A stretch of 64,000 nucleotides of DNA, taken from a bacterium. Its GTDB lineage: Bacteria > Armatimonadota > Zipacnadia > Zipacnadales > Zipacnadaceae. The notes beneath the pieces are model-generated. The model worked only from the letters and a program-made list of their open reading frames with translations, ran no database searches and was not told where the DNA came from. Position numbers and translations under genes: made by a program. The DNA lies in contig JAUWYY010000012.1 of NCBI GenBank assembly GCA_030615605.1, forward strand, positions 1-64,000, in the 5' to 3' direction. Shown one piece after another: positions 17,767-26,727 of the stretch (position 1 is its first letter; each line of letters begins with the position of its first letter).

Positions 17767-18848
17767 TCACGATCGCTCCTGGCGCTCGGCTGCTGGCTTA
17801 GAGGCTATCGGCTCGCGGCTGTGGAGCGACTCGGCCAATGCGTATTTGCTGAAGGTATGGAACAGCAGCAGCATAACCACCGGGAAGAATTCGTAGTAGG
17901 CGCGTAGCTCGTCAATCCACGCGAACACCATTGCCAGTGGCAACACAATCGCCAGTGCTCCCAGCCCACACTTCAGTAGCCGGGGCTTGTGCTGCCAGTC
18001 GTGGAAAAGCCCTCCCAGCAGCACAAACAGCACCAGCACCGAGATAATATCATACGGCAGGTGGCGAAAGACATAGAGATTGTGCCCGAGCAGATGGACC
18101 TCAAGCTGGCCTCCGGCATTATGCTGAAATGACCAGTACAGCGGGGCCTGAATCACTGCGAAGATCGCCAGTTGAGCCGCCGAGTGTTGTAACAGCCTGG
18201 TGCGTGGCATCCGGCGCAGGTAGTACCACGCAAAGATCGGAGTAAGTAGGATGAATGTCTCTTTATTCAGGCAGCCTAGCGCAATAACAATGTAGAATGC
18301 TGACCACCTCTGGGCAACCAGCAGGTACAACGAAAGCGTGAACAGCAGTAGCGTGGGGAAGTCGTGCAGGTAGGCCAGATTCGCCTCCCGAAAGGTGACC
18401 GGCAGCCACAGCAGGGCAAATACCGGCACGAGGTCAGCAGCCAGGGCCGACCCGGAATACAACCTCAGGAAGAGCAGCCTGATCGCATAAGCAAAGCCGA
18501 CCAGGCAGGTAAAAAGAAGGGCAGCGGCGATTATGTATTCAGAAAAGTAGTCCGCATCAATCGGGTTCCGTGCGAATATCCCGGCAAGCCGCTGATCCTC
18601 CTGGCCATTCGGGTAAGCGACTGCCGCCACGCGCTGGGCAGTGCTGAATTGACTCCGCGAATGATCAGGGGAATCAGTTGCCGGCGCACATAGGGACAGG
18701 GTGCCTGACCCGTCACCACAGTATGAAAATACAGCATCGGCTTGTTGTGATTCTGATCAATAGCTGGTCGCAGCCATAGTTGAAAGACGAAGATGGCCAA
18801 AGCCAGGTAAATGACCAAGATCAACCATTTTCTCATTGGCCTAGTTGC
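17767..18848 (-). pseudogene. Multi-spanning membrane protein (GT-C-like), frameshifted
   Basis: Two overlapping frames form one protein of about 360 residues. The N-terminal frame (MATRPMRKWLILVIYLALAI, then HFTVVTGQAPCP-type region ending LIPLIIRGVN) must shift near 18650 into the frame SQFSTAQRVAAVAYPNGQED, which continues through about seven hydrophobic helices to 17767. The helix pattern and short polar loops (NKETFILLTPIFAWYYLRR) resemble polytopic glycosyltransferases of the GT-C or DUF2029 kind, whose donors are polyprenyl-phosphate sugars. A single indel explains the break, so it is either a recent pseudogene or a sequencing error. Start 18848 is approximate. Confidence 0.55.
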
Positions 18849-18917
18849 CATTAGCCGACCTGTTTTGCTTTCCACTAACGTGCGGAGGCGTAGACCGTAC
18901 GATTGGCGGCCACCGAC

Positions 18918-19133
18918 TTATTCGTTGTCGTCCGACTCTTCCGAACTCTGCTCATCCTCTTTTTCTTCCACCCAGACCTTACGCCTGCCCCCACAATAGG
19001 AGCAACGAACAGTGCCCCACTGCTTCTTGCCACGGCCGGCAGCAGTCAAGCAAACTCGACAGCTTCGGCCCCCGGCGGCCGTGCAGGTCCCCTGGCCTCC
19101 ACAATGCTCACATTCTACTAACTTTTGCGCCAT
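18918..19133 (-). CDS. Small zinc-finger protein (DnaJ central-domain-like)
   Basis: A 71-residue protein with paired CxxC motifs, CEHCGGQGTC, CRVC and CSYCGG, spaced like half of the DnaJ cysteine-rich zinc domain (CxxCxGxG). The C-terminus is acidic (EEKEDEQSSEESDDNE). Such small zinc proteins may bind RNA, DNA or unfolded protein; no function can be assigned. ATG 19133 is preferred, though GTG 19142 is possible. It starts 31 bases after the stop of the large secreted protein on the same strand, so co-transcription is plausible. Confidence 0.6.
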   Translation of the reverse strand: MAQKLVECEHCGGQGTCTAAGGRSCRVCLTAAGRGKKQWGTVRCSYCGGRRKVWVEEKEDEQSSEESDDNE

Positions 19134-19164
19134 CTTTACCACTCATCCTATTATAGCTTGGAGG

Positions 19165-21564
19165 TCATCTTAACTCCTGGTCGCTATCTACCCAGTATGC
19201 CCACAGCAACTTGGGCACTACAACAGGTCCAGCCGCCTGCGGCTGAAAGGCTTCTGACAGCAGCGGCGCCAGCTCGTGAGTGTGCTCGGGCAGAGCACCA
19301 CTAAAGGCGTTGCGGGCCGCCTGCAACATTTGCGGGAGATCGCCGTCGGTAGAACTTAGCCCGGCAGCTCTCGCTGTCGCCAGCACACACCCAAGCGCGC
19401 GGCGTGCTGCCCAAATGGCACTGTCAGGTCCCGACCACATGAGATATGCGGCCCTCCAGCGAAAGCTGCCCTCAATGATCGGCAGATCAGCGGTGGCCAG
19501 CAGGTACTTTGCTGCGAGCGACTCGCTTGAGGTGCGTCCTTTGAGCTCAACGATCGTGCCCGCCTGATTGCGGCCCTCCACCAGACCGCCTACCGCCTGC
19601 CACGGTCTGGCTCGTCGGATCTCGATATCCTGCCGACGCAGTGCGATGTCATCCAGCAGCTCTCGGCTGACAAACTCCAGCGGAGACGATTTGGACAGTA
19701 TGTTTAATGGCTCATCCTGAGGGCCGTCGCGATACTGTTCCCCGGGTAGTCGGCCCAGGCCACGTAGCAGCGGAGTAAGCTCCCGGAAAAACGGAGTATA
19801 TGGCTGGCGCCAGGCAAAACGCAGCCGCGGTTGTCCCTCACAGCGTCCCTCCACAGTTATGACTGTATGACCATTATACTTACCAACATTCGCCTGTACC
19901 TGCCACCCATCAGGTACCTGACCACTCAGGCCGCCATCTGGCGATGCCCAGTTAATGGTTTTTCCTAACAGTTGGGCAGGGATGGTTGACACCAGGCGGG
20001 GCAAGGAAAGTCCGGTCAATATCTTCTGTAATCTGGGCAGGCATTGCTCAAATTGCTCGAGAGGCGCATACGCTGCGGTCAACAGAACAATCGGCTCGTC
20101 TGCAGCGATAGTGACAATGGCCCAGGTGGCATCGTCTCCCAGCGCGAGAGTGCCGCTGAAGACGTCAAAGACTTGGCCGTAGCGCTCGATAGAAAGATGA
20201 CTGCTGGCAGTAAAGCTATGGGCCATTAACTGTTGCCAGTATTGGCAGATTACGTCAGAGTCCCTGTTTGCACTGGGAGCCAGGTCGGCGATTGACGGGA
20301 TACTAAACAATGGGCAAACCATGATGCCTTCGGTTTCCTCTGGACCATAGGCATGAAAGACGCCACTATCAACAGTTGCCGACCAACCGGGGGGCGTCCG
20401 TAGGGTGATCCCTGCGGGAAGTATATGCTCAATCCATCGGCCCGGCATCACCTGTTCACCTGGCGCGGTAGCCGGTGCCTGCTCTCCTGCTGGTGGAGGT
20501 GATGGCACACTTACAGGCTCAGTCTGTGGAGGAGGGTGGACGGTGCTAGCTTCTGACAGTGCCTCGGCGACGGGTTGCCGCGTAGCGGCCCTAGGCTCGG
20601 GCGGACGCAGTGCCGTTGGTATACTCGGTTCTCGATCAGTCTCCGGCAGCAAGAGAGGTTGTAGAGGAGCCCCCGTTCGATCCGGCCCGATAGAGGTGCT
20701 TAGTGATGCTGCCGGGAGAGGCTCCGTCACCGTCAGCGGATGTTCAATAGAGGCGGAAGTCTCAGGACGATCGGTGCGAGGAGAGCTTGCTGGTGCGGGC
20801 AGCGACGAGGGAGCCCCCGTTCGATCCGGCCCGATAGAGGTGCTTGGTGATGCTGCCGGGGGAGGCTCCGTCACCGTCAGCGGATGTTCAATAGAGGCGG
20901 AAGTCTCAGGTCGATCGGTACGAGGGGAACTTGCCGGTGCGGGCAGTGGCGACGAAGCACCACTATTCTCCGCCCCGACCGCCCCGACACTTCTGATAAC
21001 TGTCTGGAATAATCGCACGATAACTTCCCTATCCGCCGGGAGGCAAAAGGTGCCCACCACAATACTGTGGTCCGAAACAGCGTATCCAGCAAAGACTACC
21101 AGAAGCGCATCTTCGCTGGCGCCAATCTTTCCGGTGACCCTCACGCCTGGTAAACCGAAAGTGCTGGTGAACGGCTCGCTATTCTCGCGCTGGTAGTTGT
21201 AGTGCTGGTTCAGTAGTTGCTCGTGTCCGGCCACAGCTTGTTGGGGGCTGTGGCTGGGCGCTGGGCTGGTCCAGGCGACCAGCTCTATTGGCCAGAGCTC
21301 GATCTCCCGATCAACTGCACCGCTCAGCGCGGTCAACTGCCTCTGAGCCTCAGCGCTGGGAACCAGACGCGCCGCCTGTCCATCAAGCAACTGGATATGC
21401 CAGCCAGCGGGCAGGTGCAGCGAGATACCAAGCTCATCCACACAGATTCGCTCTGTTGCCAGGGCGTCGGGCTGACCGATGCTGTCGGTAGCGGCGCTGT
21501 CGGCCAGGTAAACTAACAGTGCCGCAACCGCCAATATGTAGCAGGCCGATGCAGTGATCTTCAT
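19165..21564 (-). CDS. Large secreted protein with Pro/Ser-rich duplicated linker
   Basis: A 799-residue secreted protein of unknown function. An N-terminal signal peptide (MKITASACYILAVAALLVYL) precedes a globular domain (CVDELGISLHLPAGWHIQLL) resembling PsbP/DUF1795-like folds. Residues ~200-370 are low-complexity Pro/Ser/Thr, containing two near-identical 48-residue repeats (PAPASSPRTDRPETSASIEH). A second PsbP-like domain begins ITLRTPPGWSATVDSG, and a third module DGGLSGQVPDGWQVQANVGK starts near residue 535. The last 150 residues include a Ser-rich helical part. The repeated 'PxGWxxxxxxG' modules recall the secreted 341-residue protein at 44877. A probable promoter lies ~40 bases upstream. 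Confidence 0.65.
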   Translation of the reverse strand: MKITASACYILAVAALLVYLADSAATDSIGQPDALATERICVDELGISLHLPAGWHIQLLDGQAARLVPSAEAQRQLTALSGAVDREIELWPIELVAWTSPAPSHSPQQAVAGHEQLLNQHYNYQRENSEPFTSTFGLPGVRVTGKIGASEDALLVVFAGYAVSDHSIVVGTFCLPADREVIVRLFQTVIRSVGAVGAENSGASSPLPAPASSPRTDRPETSASIEHPLTVTEPPPAASPSTSIGPDRTGAPSSLPAPASSPRTDRPETSASIEHPLTVTEPLPAASLSTSIGPDRTGAPLQPLLLPETDREPSIPTALRPPEPRAATRQPVAEALSEASTVHPPPQTEPVSVPSPPPAGEQAPATAPGEQVMPGRWIEHILPAGITLRTPPGWSATVDSGVFHAYGPEETEGIMVCPLFSIPSIADLAPSANRDSDVICQYWQQLMAHSFTASSHLSIERYGQVFDVFSGTLALGDDATWAIVTIAADEPIVLLTAAYAPLEQFEQCLPRLQKILTGLSLPRLVSTIPAQLLGKTINWASPDGGLSGQVPDGWQVQANVGKYNGHTVITVEGRCEGQPRLRFAWRQPYTPFFRELTPLLRGLGRLPGEQYRDGPQDEPLNILSKSSPLEFVSRELLDDIALRRQDIEIRRARPWQAVGGLVEGRNQAGTIVELKGRTSSESLAAKYLLATADLPIIEGSFRWRAAYLMWSGPDSAIWAARRALGCVLATARAAGLSSTDGDLPQMLQAARNAFSGALPEHTHELAPLLSEAFQPQAAGPVVVPKLLWAYWVDSDQELR
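20667..20954. repeat. Tandem duplication, two 144-bp copies, in the secreted-protein gene
   Basis: GAGCCCCCGTTCGATCCGGC begins both copies (20667 and 20811) and they stay nearly identical to about 20954. The unit is 48 codons, so the reading frame is kept; it encodes the Pro/Ser linker repeat. Few substitutions separate the copies, indicating a recent in-frame duplication. Confidence 0.85.
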
Positions 21565-21606
21565 ACTATCAGGCTATCAACTACTCATCTTCTGGCTTTG
21601 GTTCGT

Positions 21607-21637
21607 AGTATAGTGTATCCCCCCGCCATCATGTCAA
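21607..21637 (-). promoter_or_regulatory. Possible promoter for the 799-residue protein
   Basis: On the minus strand TTGACA (21632-21637) and TATACT (21607-21612) are good boxes but the spacer is 19 bases, longer than optimal. The start would give a leader of about 36 bases before ATG 21564. Confidence 0.4.
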
Positions 21638-21747
21638 GGATAATTCGCCACTCTTCGGGCTCAGGACTGGCTTGATTATCATAAGCTGCACTGGCACCGT
21701 CCAGCGCCTCAGTGTATTCCAGTGCATTGGACGCCGACCACAATTTT

Positions 21748-21756
21748 TGTTATAAT
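21748..21756 (+). promoter_or_regulatory. Extended -10 promoter for the aldo/keto reductase
   Basis: TGTTATAAT contains a consensus -10 box preceded by the TGn extension, in an AT-rich stretch (CAATTTTTGT). No clear -35 box, as is usual for extended -10 promoters. It would give a ~70-base leader to ATG 21832. Confidence 0.5.
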
Positions 21757-21831
21757 ATTGGGAGGAGAGTGTGGACAGCACGTGAAGCACACGTGCTACC
21801 AGTCTCTCATCCGGTCGAAAGAAAGGCTGTA

Positions 21832-22926
21832 ATGTTTATAATGAAGTACCGTCCTTTGGGCAAAACTGGTCTCCAGGTATCGGCGCTGGCGATGGGTTGC
21901 ATGCGCCTGCCCGAGCATGATCCGGAACTAGCGGCGGAGGTGGTAGATGCAGCGATCGCCGCCGGCGTGAATTACTTCGAGACCACCCGCAGGTACATAA
22001 ACGGCAGGTGCCAGCACTTGACGGCCCCGGGCTTGAAGGGCCGCAGCCGAGGCTTGATCGTCTCGGGCAAAGCTGCCCTGGACGAGGAGACGTCGGCGGA
22101 CAGCTATCGCCAGGAGATCGATTTGCAGATGGAAATTCTGGAGGTGGACTACCTGGAGTTCTTCCAGGTAGGATGGTTTGCCCTCGATAAACTGGAGCTT
22201 CTGACGAAGAATGGTGGCGCACTTGAAGCTCTTGACAAGGCTCGAGATGAGGGGATCATAGGCCATATCGGTTTCACCGGCCACGACAAGCCGGAGAACT
22301 TCACCAAGGTGGTCGAGACGGGCATCTTCGAAAGTGTGACTCTCCCCTACAACATGCTGAATCGCTCCTACGCGCCGACGATCAAGCGCGCAGGCGAACT
22401 TGATATGGGCGTTGTCGTGATGTGCCCGGTTGCAGGTGGCATGCTCGCCAGCCCTTCGCCACAACTCCAGGATATTATCCCAGGCGGGGCGGCGACGACA
22501 GCCGCAGCTGCTATCCAGTTCGTTCTTCGGAACCATGACGTCAGTTGTGCGTGCTCGGGCATGAGCACACTGGAGATGCTGAACGAGAACGCGGCGACGG
22601 TCAGCTCCTTCGAGGGCATGAGCGCCGACGGGCAGGCCCGCATGGATCGCATTCTGGACGAGTTCGCGGCCGTTGGCGAGAAGTTCTGTACGGCCTGCGG
22701 ATACTGCATGGACTGCCCAAACGGCGTGGACATCCCGGGCAACTTCCGTCTTTACAACCACGCCCGGATCTACGACCTGACGGAGTGGGCGCGGTCTCAG
22801 TACCAGGCGATGGACGAGCAGAAGCGCGCCGCAGCGTGCACCGAGTGTGGTGAGTGCGAGCCGAAGTGCCCCAACACCCTTCCCATCCGGGAGCAGCTCA
22901 AGGAGGTCGCGCAGGCGCTGTCGTAA
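21832..22926 (+). CDS. Aldo/keto reductase with C-terminal 4Fe-4S domain
   Basis: A 364-residue protein with an N-terminal aldo/keto reductase barrel (KYRPLGKTGLQVSALAMGCM) and a C-terminal ferredoxin-like domain with two clusters of cysteines: CTACGYCMDCPNGVDI and CTECGECEPKCPNTLPIREQ. Catalytic residues can be placed: Tyr in ETTRRY, Lys in IVSGKAAL and His in GFTGHDKPEN. The usual Asp of DTAxxY is Glu here. These fused enzymes are probably cytoplasmic oxidoreductases that exchange electrons with Fe-S clusters; the substrate is unknown. GAAAGAAAGG precedes ATG 21832; the track start 21712 lies upstream of the -10 box at 21751. GC content and codon use are higher than in the neighbours. Confidence 0.85.
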   Translation: MFIMKYRPLGKTGLQVSALAMGCMRLPEHDPELAAEVVDAAIAAGVNYFETTRRYINGRCQHLTAPGLKGRSRGLIVSGKAALDEETSADSYRQEIDLQMEILEVDYLEFFQVGWFALDKLELLTKNGGALEALDKARDEGIIGHIGFTGHDKPENFTKVVETGIFESVTLPYNMLNRSYAPTIKRAGELDMGVVVMCPVAGGMLASPSPQLQDIIPGGAATTAAAAIQFVLRNHDVSCACSGMSTLEMLNENAATVSSFEGMSADGQARMDRILDEFAAVGEKFCTACGYCMDCPNGVDIPGNFRLYNHARIYDLTEWARSQYQAMDEQKRAAACTECGECEPKCPNTLPIREQLKEVAQALS

Positions 22927-22949
22927 GCGTGGTTGGAATAGTCATGGCG

Positions 22950-22973
22950 CTACGTCCCCGCGCGGGGACGTAG
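22950..22973. repeat. Perfect 24-bp palindrome upstream of hsp20
   Basis: CTACGTCCCCGCGCGGGGACGTAG is its own reverse complement. It lies 24 bases after the aldo/keto reductase stop and 48 bases before the Hsp20 start. There is no T-run, so it is either a poor terminator or an operator-like site for the hsp20-lon unit. It does not match CIRCE. Confidence 0.6.
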
Positions 22974-23021
22974 TGAGCTGGTACTGTTCCTGGAACTCTG
23001 AGACAGGCAGGAGAAGCAACC

Positions 23022-23477
23022 ATGTCATTCACCTTCCTGATTCCGAAATCGCACCGTTCATCATCTGAAGGGCCACGAATTGGCTGGCGGTCTGTCTCGA
23101 CTTTGTCGTTTGGCAGCCTGTCCCTGCGCCGCCCCGAGACAGGCTTCAGCCCGCCTGTTGATGTCTATGAGACTGAGACCGAGGTGGTGGTGCGTATGGA
23201 GATTGCGGGGATTGACCCTACCACTGTTGACATCGTGATAATGCAAGACACACAACTCTTGGTTATCCGCGGTCGGCGCAGCGACCCGGCTGCTGGCCAG
23301 CCGCGTAAATATCACAATATGGAGATTGAGTGCGGTGAGTTTAGCCGCCAGATTCGCCTGCCGCGTGATGTAGACCGGGAGGGTACGTCAGCACATTACG
23401 AAGACGGCTTCTTAGTGGTAACTCTTCTCAAGAGTGCACCGGATGGGCCGATGCCGCGCTCGGTGCCCATCGAATAG
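23022..23477 (+). CDS. Small heat shock protein, Hsp20/alpha-crystallin family
   Basis: A 151-residue small heat shock protein, an ATP-independent holdase that binds unfolding proteins in the cytoplasm. The alpha-crystallin domain spans about residues 45-140: FSPPVDVYETETEVVVRMEI, LLVIRGRR, EIECGEFSRQIRLP, and DGFLVVTLLK. The C-terminal I-x-I/V anchor is present in altered form as RSVPIE. CAGGAGAAG precedes ATG 23022. The Lon gene follows after 23 bases, making a plausible two-gene protein quality-control operon. Confidence 0.9.
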   Translation: MSFTFLIPKSHRSSSEGPRIGWRSVSTLSFGSLSLRRPETGFSPPVDVYETETEVVVRMEIAGIDPTTVDIVIMQDTQLLVIRGRRSDPAAGQPRKYHNMEIECGEFSRQIRLPRDVDREGTSAHYEDGFLVVTLLKSAPDGPMPRSVPIE

Positions 23478-23500
23478 CCGAAAGGTTGTGGAGTGAAGAG

Positions 23501-25849
23501 ATGGAGATAGAAGCCCCCTTACCAGAACCTACTCTACCTGCCGAATTGCCCATACTACCTGTCAACGAGATGGTCGTCTTCCCTTATATGGTGGTGCCGA
23601 TAGCCGTCGGGGAAGAGGACAGCGAGTTGATCAATGCGGTGGCTGCCGGCGACCGTTTTCTGGGTTGCATCATGCGACAGCCTGCTCCCGAGCAAGCCAG
23701 CGACAGTGAGCCACCCCTCCATGAAGTAGGTTGTGCCGCCCAGCTTCATAGGATGATGCAGATGCCCGACGACAGCCGGCGTATCCTGCTCCGCGGGGTT
23801 ACCCGCATACGGATTGGCGAGTTGACTCAAGTCGAACCGTATCGCATCGCCAAAATAACCGAGTTGGCCGAGACCCCCGCTGACGAATCTGATGAAGAGA
23901 TTCAGGCGCTGCGCCAAAGCCTGTTAAACACCTTCGAAGAGATCATCGAACTGTCCCCTGGCATGCCCGAAGAAGCAGTTATCCAGGCGCTGAATGTCCC
24001 TAATCTGTCGATGCTCACCGATCTTATCGCCTCCGCGCTGGATATTGATATCCAGACTAAGCAGCAAATGCTTGAGATGACTGATGTTGCCGAGCGGCTG
24101 GCTGCGGTGCACAAAGCCGCCCACGAGCAGTTGGTGCGCCTGCAGGCGGCCCGGCGCGTTTCGGCTGACATCCAACAAGAAGTAGAGCAGACTCAGCGTG
24201 ACTACTACCTGCACAGACAACTGGAAGCAATCCGCAAAGAGTTGGGTGAGGCGGGCGAGACCGATGAAATCACGGAGCTGCGCCAGCGCCTGGAGGAGGC
24301 CGAGCTGACCGAAGCCGCCCGTGAAGCCGCCGATCGGGAAGTTGACCGTCTGGCTCGGATGAATCCGGCTGCCGCTGAATACAGTGTAGTGCGCACCTAC
24401 CTGGAGTGGATTATCGAGCTGCCCTGGCAGGCAGGCTCCGAAGAGCATATTGATGTCAAAGAGGCCCAGCAGATTCTAGACGAAGATCACTACGACCTTA
24501 AGGATGTCAAAGAGCGCATAGTCGAATATCTTGCCGTCCGCCGGATTAAACCCGATATGAAAGGGCCGATCCTCTGCTTTATCGGGCCTCCCGGCGTGGG
24601 TAAGACCTCATTGGGTCAAAGCATCGCGCGGGCAACTGGGCGTGAGTTCATCCGCATCTCGCTGGGCGGTATTCGCGACGAGGCTGAAATCCGCGGCCAC
24701 CGCCGCACATACGTCGGCGCGTTGCCCGGCCGCATCATCCAGGGCTTACGCAACATAGGGACCAATAATCCGGTCTTTATGCTCGATGAGATTGACAAGA
24801 TCGGAGCAGACTTCCGTGGCGACCCGTCGTCGGCGCTTCTGGAAGTCCTCGACCCAGAGCAGAATGACAGCTTCTCCGACCACTATCTGGAGATTCCCTT
24901 TGATCTGTCTCGGGTTATGTTCATTACCACCGGCAACGTTACGGCCACTATTCCGCCGGCGCTCCAGGATCGCATGGAGATAATCCGGCTGCCCGGCTAT
25001 ACTGATGAAGAGAAATTCCATATCGCCAGGAACTATCTCATTCCTCGCCAGCTTGAGCGCCACGGCCTGAAGGCCAGCCAGCTACGTATTACCCCCGGTG
25101 CCTTGCGCCACATCATCGGTGACTATACCCGAGAAGCCGGTGTCCGCAACCTGGAGCGAACGATTGCCACCATCTGCCGCAAGGCGGCCCGCCGCGTCGC
25201 CGAGGGAGAGACTGAGGCCACCAAGATCAAGATTGCGGACCTGGAAGAGTTCCTGGGCCATCAGAAGTTCTTTCCTGATGTCGCCGAGCGCATTACTATG
25301 CCCGGGGTGGTAACCGGGCTGGCCTGGACCGAGGCGGGCGGGCAAATCCTGTTCGTGGAGGCCTCGCGGATGCCAGGTGATAAGAAGCTGACTCTCACCG
25401 GTCAGCTCGGGGAGGTAATGCAGGAGTCAGCCCAGGCCGCGCTGAGCTGGGTGCGTAGCAACGCCGAAGCACTCGACGTTGCTCCTGATTTCTACGAGCA
25501 CAGCGATATCCATTTGCATGTCCCCAGTGGAGCAACGCCCAAAGATGGACCTTCGGCGGGTGTGGCCATGGCTGCCGCTCTGACGTCACTACTCACTGGT
25601 CGCTTGGCCAAGGACAATATCGCAATGACTGGCGAGATTACCCTGCGCGGAAAGGTGATGCCGGTCGGGGGAATCAAGGAGAAGGTGCTGGCCGCCAAGC
25701 GCGCCGGCCTGGACACCGTCATCCTCCCGGAGCAAAACCGGGGCGCGGTGCAGGATATGGAAGAGGACCTCCGCGCCGGCATAAACTTCATCTTCGTAGA
25801 CACGGTGGACGAGGTTATCGCCGCCGCGCTGAAACCGGACAGATCTTAA
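23501..25849 (+). CDS. lon: ATP-dependent Lon protease (LonA type)
   Basis: A 782-residue AAA+ serine protease that unfolds and degrades damaged or regulatory proteins. The N-terminal substrate domain ([19 protein letters not shown]) and coiled-coil region ([20 protein letters not shown]) precede Walker [10 protein letters not shown], Walker [12 protein letters not shown] and the sensor regions. The protease domain has the catalytic Ser in [15 protein letters not shown] and Lys in [10 protein letters not shown]. Length fits the LonA family (~780-800). The start at ATG 23501 has GGAG at 7-base spacing; the track's TTG 23486 adds only five residues. It directly follows hsp20. tmRNA-tagged proteins are also degraded by Lon, and ssrA lies at the end of this window. 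Confidence 0.95.
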   Translation: MEIEAPLPEPTLPAELPILPVNEMVVFPYMVVPIAVGEEDSELINAVAAGDRFLGCIMRQPAPEQASDSEPPLHEVGCAAQLHRMMQMPDDSRRILLRGVTRIRIGELTQVEPYRIAKITELAETPADESDEEIQALRQSLLNTFEEIIELSPGMPEEAVIQALNVPNLSMLTDLIASALDIDIQTKQQMLEMTDVAERLAAVHKAAHEQLVRLQAARRVSADIQQEVEQTQRDYYLHRQLEAIRKELGEAGETDEITELRQRLEEAELTEAAREAADREVDRLARMNPAAAEYSVVRTYLEWIIELPWQAGSEEHIDVKEAQQILDEDHYDLKDVKERIVEYLAVRRIKPDMKGPILCFIGPPGVGKTSLGQSIARATGREFIRISLGGIRDEAEIRGHRRTYVGALPGRIIQGLRNIGTNNPVFMLDEIDKIGADFRGDPSSALLEVLDPEQNDSFSDHYLEIPFDLSRVMFITTGNVTATIPPALQDRMEIIRLPGYTDEEKFHIARNYLIPRQLERHGLKASQLRITPGALRHIIGDYTREAGVRNLERTIATICRKAARRVAEGETEATKIKIADLEEFLGHQKFFPDVAERITMPGVVTGLAWTEAGGQILFVEASRMPGDKKLTLTGQLGEVMQESAQAALSWVRSNAEALDVAPDFYEHSDIHLHVPSGATPKDGPSAGVAMAAALTSLLTGRLAKDNIAMTGEITLRGKVMPVGGIKEKVLAAKRAGLDTVILPEQNRGAVQDMEEDLRAGINFIFVDTVDEVIAAALKPDRS

Positions 25850-25910
25850 CGACACCGCCGCCAACAGCTTCCTTGTGCTACCTCAATTTGCTGAGACAAG
25901 CTAGGGTAAA

Positions 25911-26603
25911 ATGAGCGATAGCACCTTTTCCTCAGAAGTAGCACGCCACTACGACCGCTGGTACGAGACGAGGTGGGGGAGATATGCGGATCAGCGCCAG
26001 CGGCAGCTTCTCGTACATATGTGCGAGCCGCAACCCGGTGAGCAGGTGCTGGATGTCGGCTGCGGGACAGGGCGCTATTTGCAATGGTTCGCGGAAATGG
26101 GCCTGGAGCCAACCGGGGTGGACAACTCCGCCGAGATGGTGCAGGTCGCTCGGCAGCGACTTGCGGGGAGTGGGGAAGAGGGGCATGTCCTCCTTGCCGA
26201 CGGCACCGACCTGCCCTTCGCTGACGACAGCTTTGACCTGGTCACGGCCATAACTGTGCTGGAGTTCGTCGAGCATCCCGACAGGCTCATTGCCGAGATG
26301 CTGCGTATCTCCCGCGACCGCGTCTTCCTGGGCGTGCTAAACCGCTATTCTCCGTACTACCTCCAACAACGGCTGCGGCGGGGTAGGATTCTCTCACGGG
26401 CGCGCTTCTACTCAGTGGGGGAAGTGCTGAGACTTGTCCGCGAGGCTGGTGGCCAAGACATTACCTGGCGCACGACGCTGCAGGGCCCGGCCATCGGTCC
26501 GCCTGTACTCCACCATATCAGCCGCCTCCGCGACTGCCTGCCGGGCCTTTCAAGACTGCCGTGGGGGGCGTATATCGGGCTGTGCGTAGACTCGCGTTCG
26601 TAG
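25911..26603 (+). CDS. Class I SAM-dependent methyltransferase
   Basis: A 230-residue Rossmann-fold methyltransferase (Methyltransf_11 type). SAM-binding motif I is VLDVGCGTGRYLQWF, the acidic residue after strand 2 lies in PTGVDNSAEMV, and motif IV is LPFADDSFDLVTAITVLEFV. The C-terminal third varies with substrate and is not informative. AGGG lies 5 bases before ATG 25911. It is 61 bases after lon with no terminator seen, so it may be read from the same transcript. Confidence 0.8.
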   Translation: MSDSTFSSEVARHYDRWYETRWGRYADQRQRQLLVHMCEPQPGEQVLDVGCGTGRYLQWFAEMGLEPTGVDNSAEMVQVARQRLAGSGEEGHVLLADGTDLPFADDSFDLVTAITVLEFVEHPDRLIAEMLRISRDRVFLGVLNRYSPYYLQQRLRRGRILSRARFYSVGEVLRLVREAGGQDITWRTTLQGPAIGPPVLHHISRLRDCLPGLSRLPWGAYIGLCVDSRS

Positions 26604-26727
26604 AGAGGTAGGAGAGATACGGTGGTAGCCGACTTACCTCGCAGGGAAGGAATAAACGCACTGCATTAAGAATACTCCGAGTGGTATCCGGGAACGCTAA
26701 CGTAATTGAGGCAAATGGAGGTTGCTT

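Noticed and set aside
20405-21196. 263-codon plus ORF rich in Gly/Ser
   Set aside because: Antisense to the Pro/Ser linker of the 799-residue gene; its apparent repeats are the mirror image of the linker duplication.
22950-22973. CIRCE element upstream of hsp20
   Set aside because: The palindrome does not resemble TTAGCACTC-N9-GAGTGCTAA.
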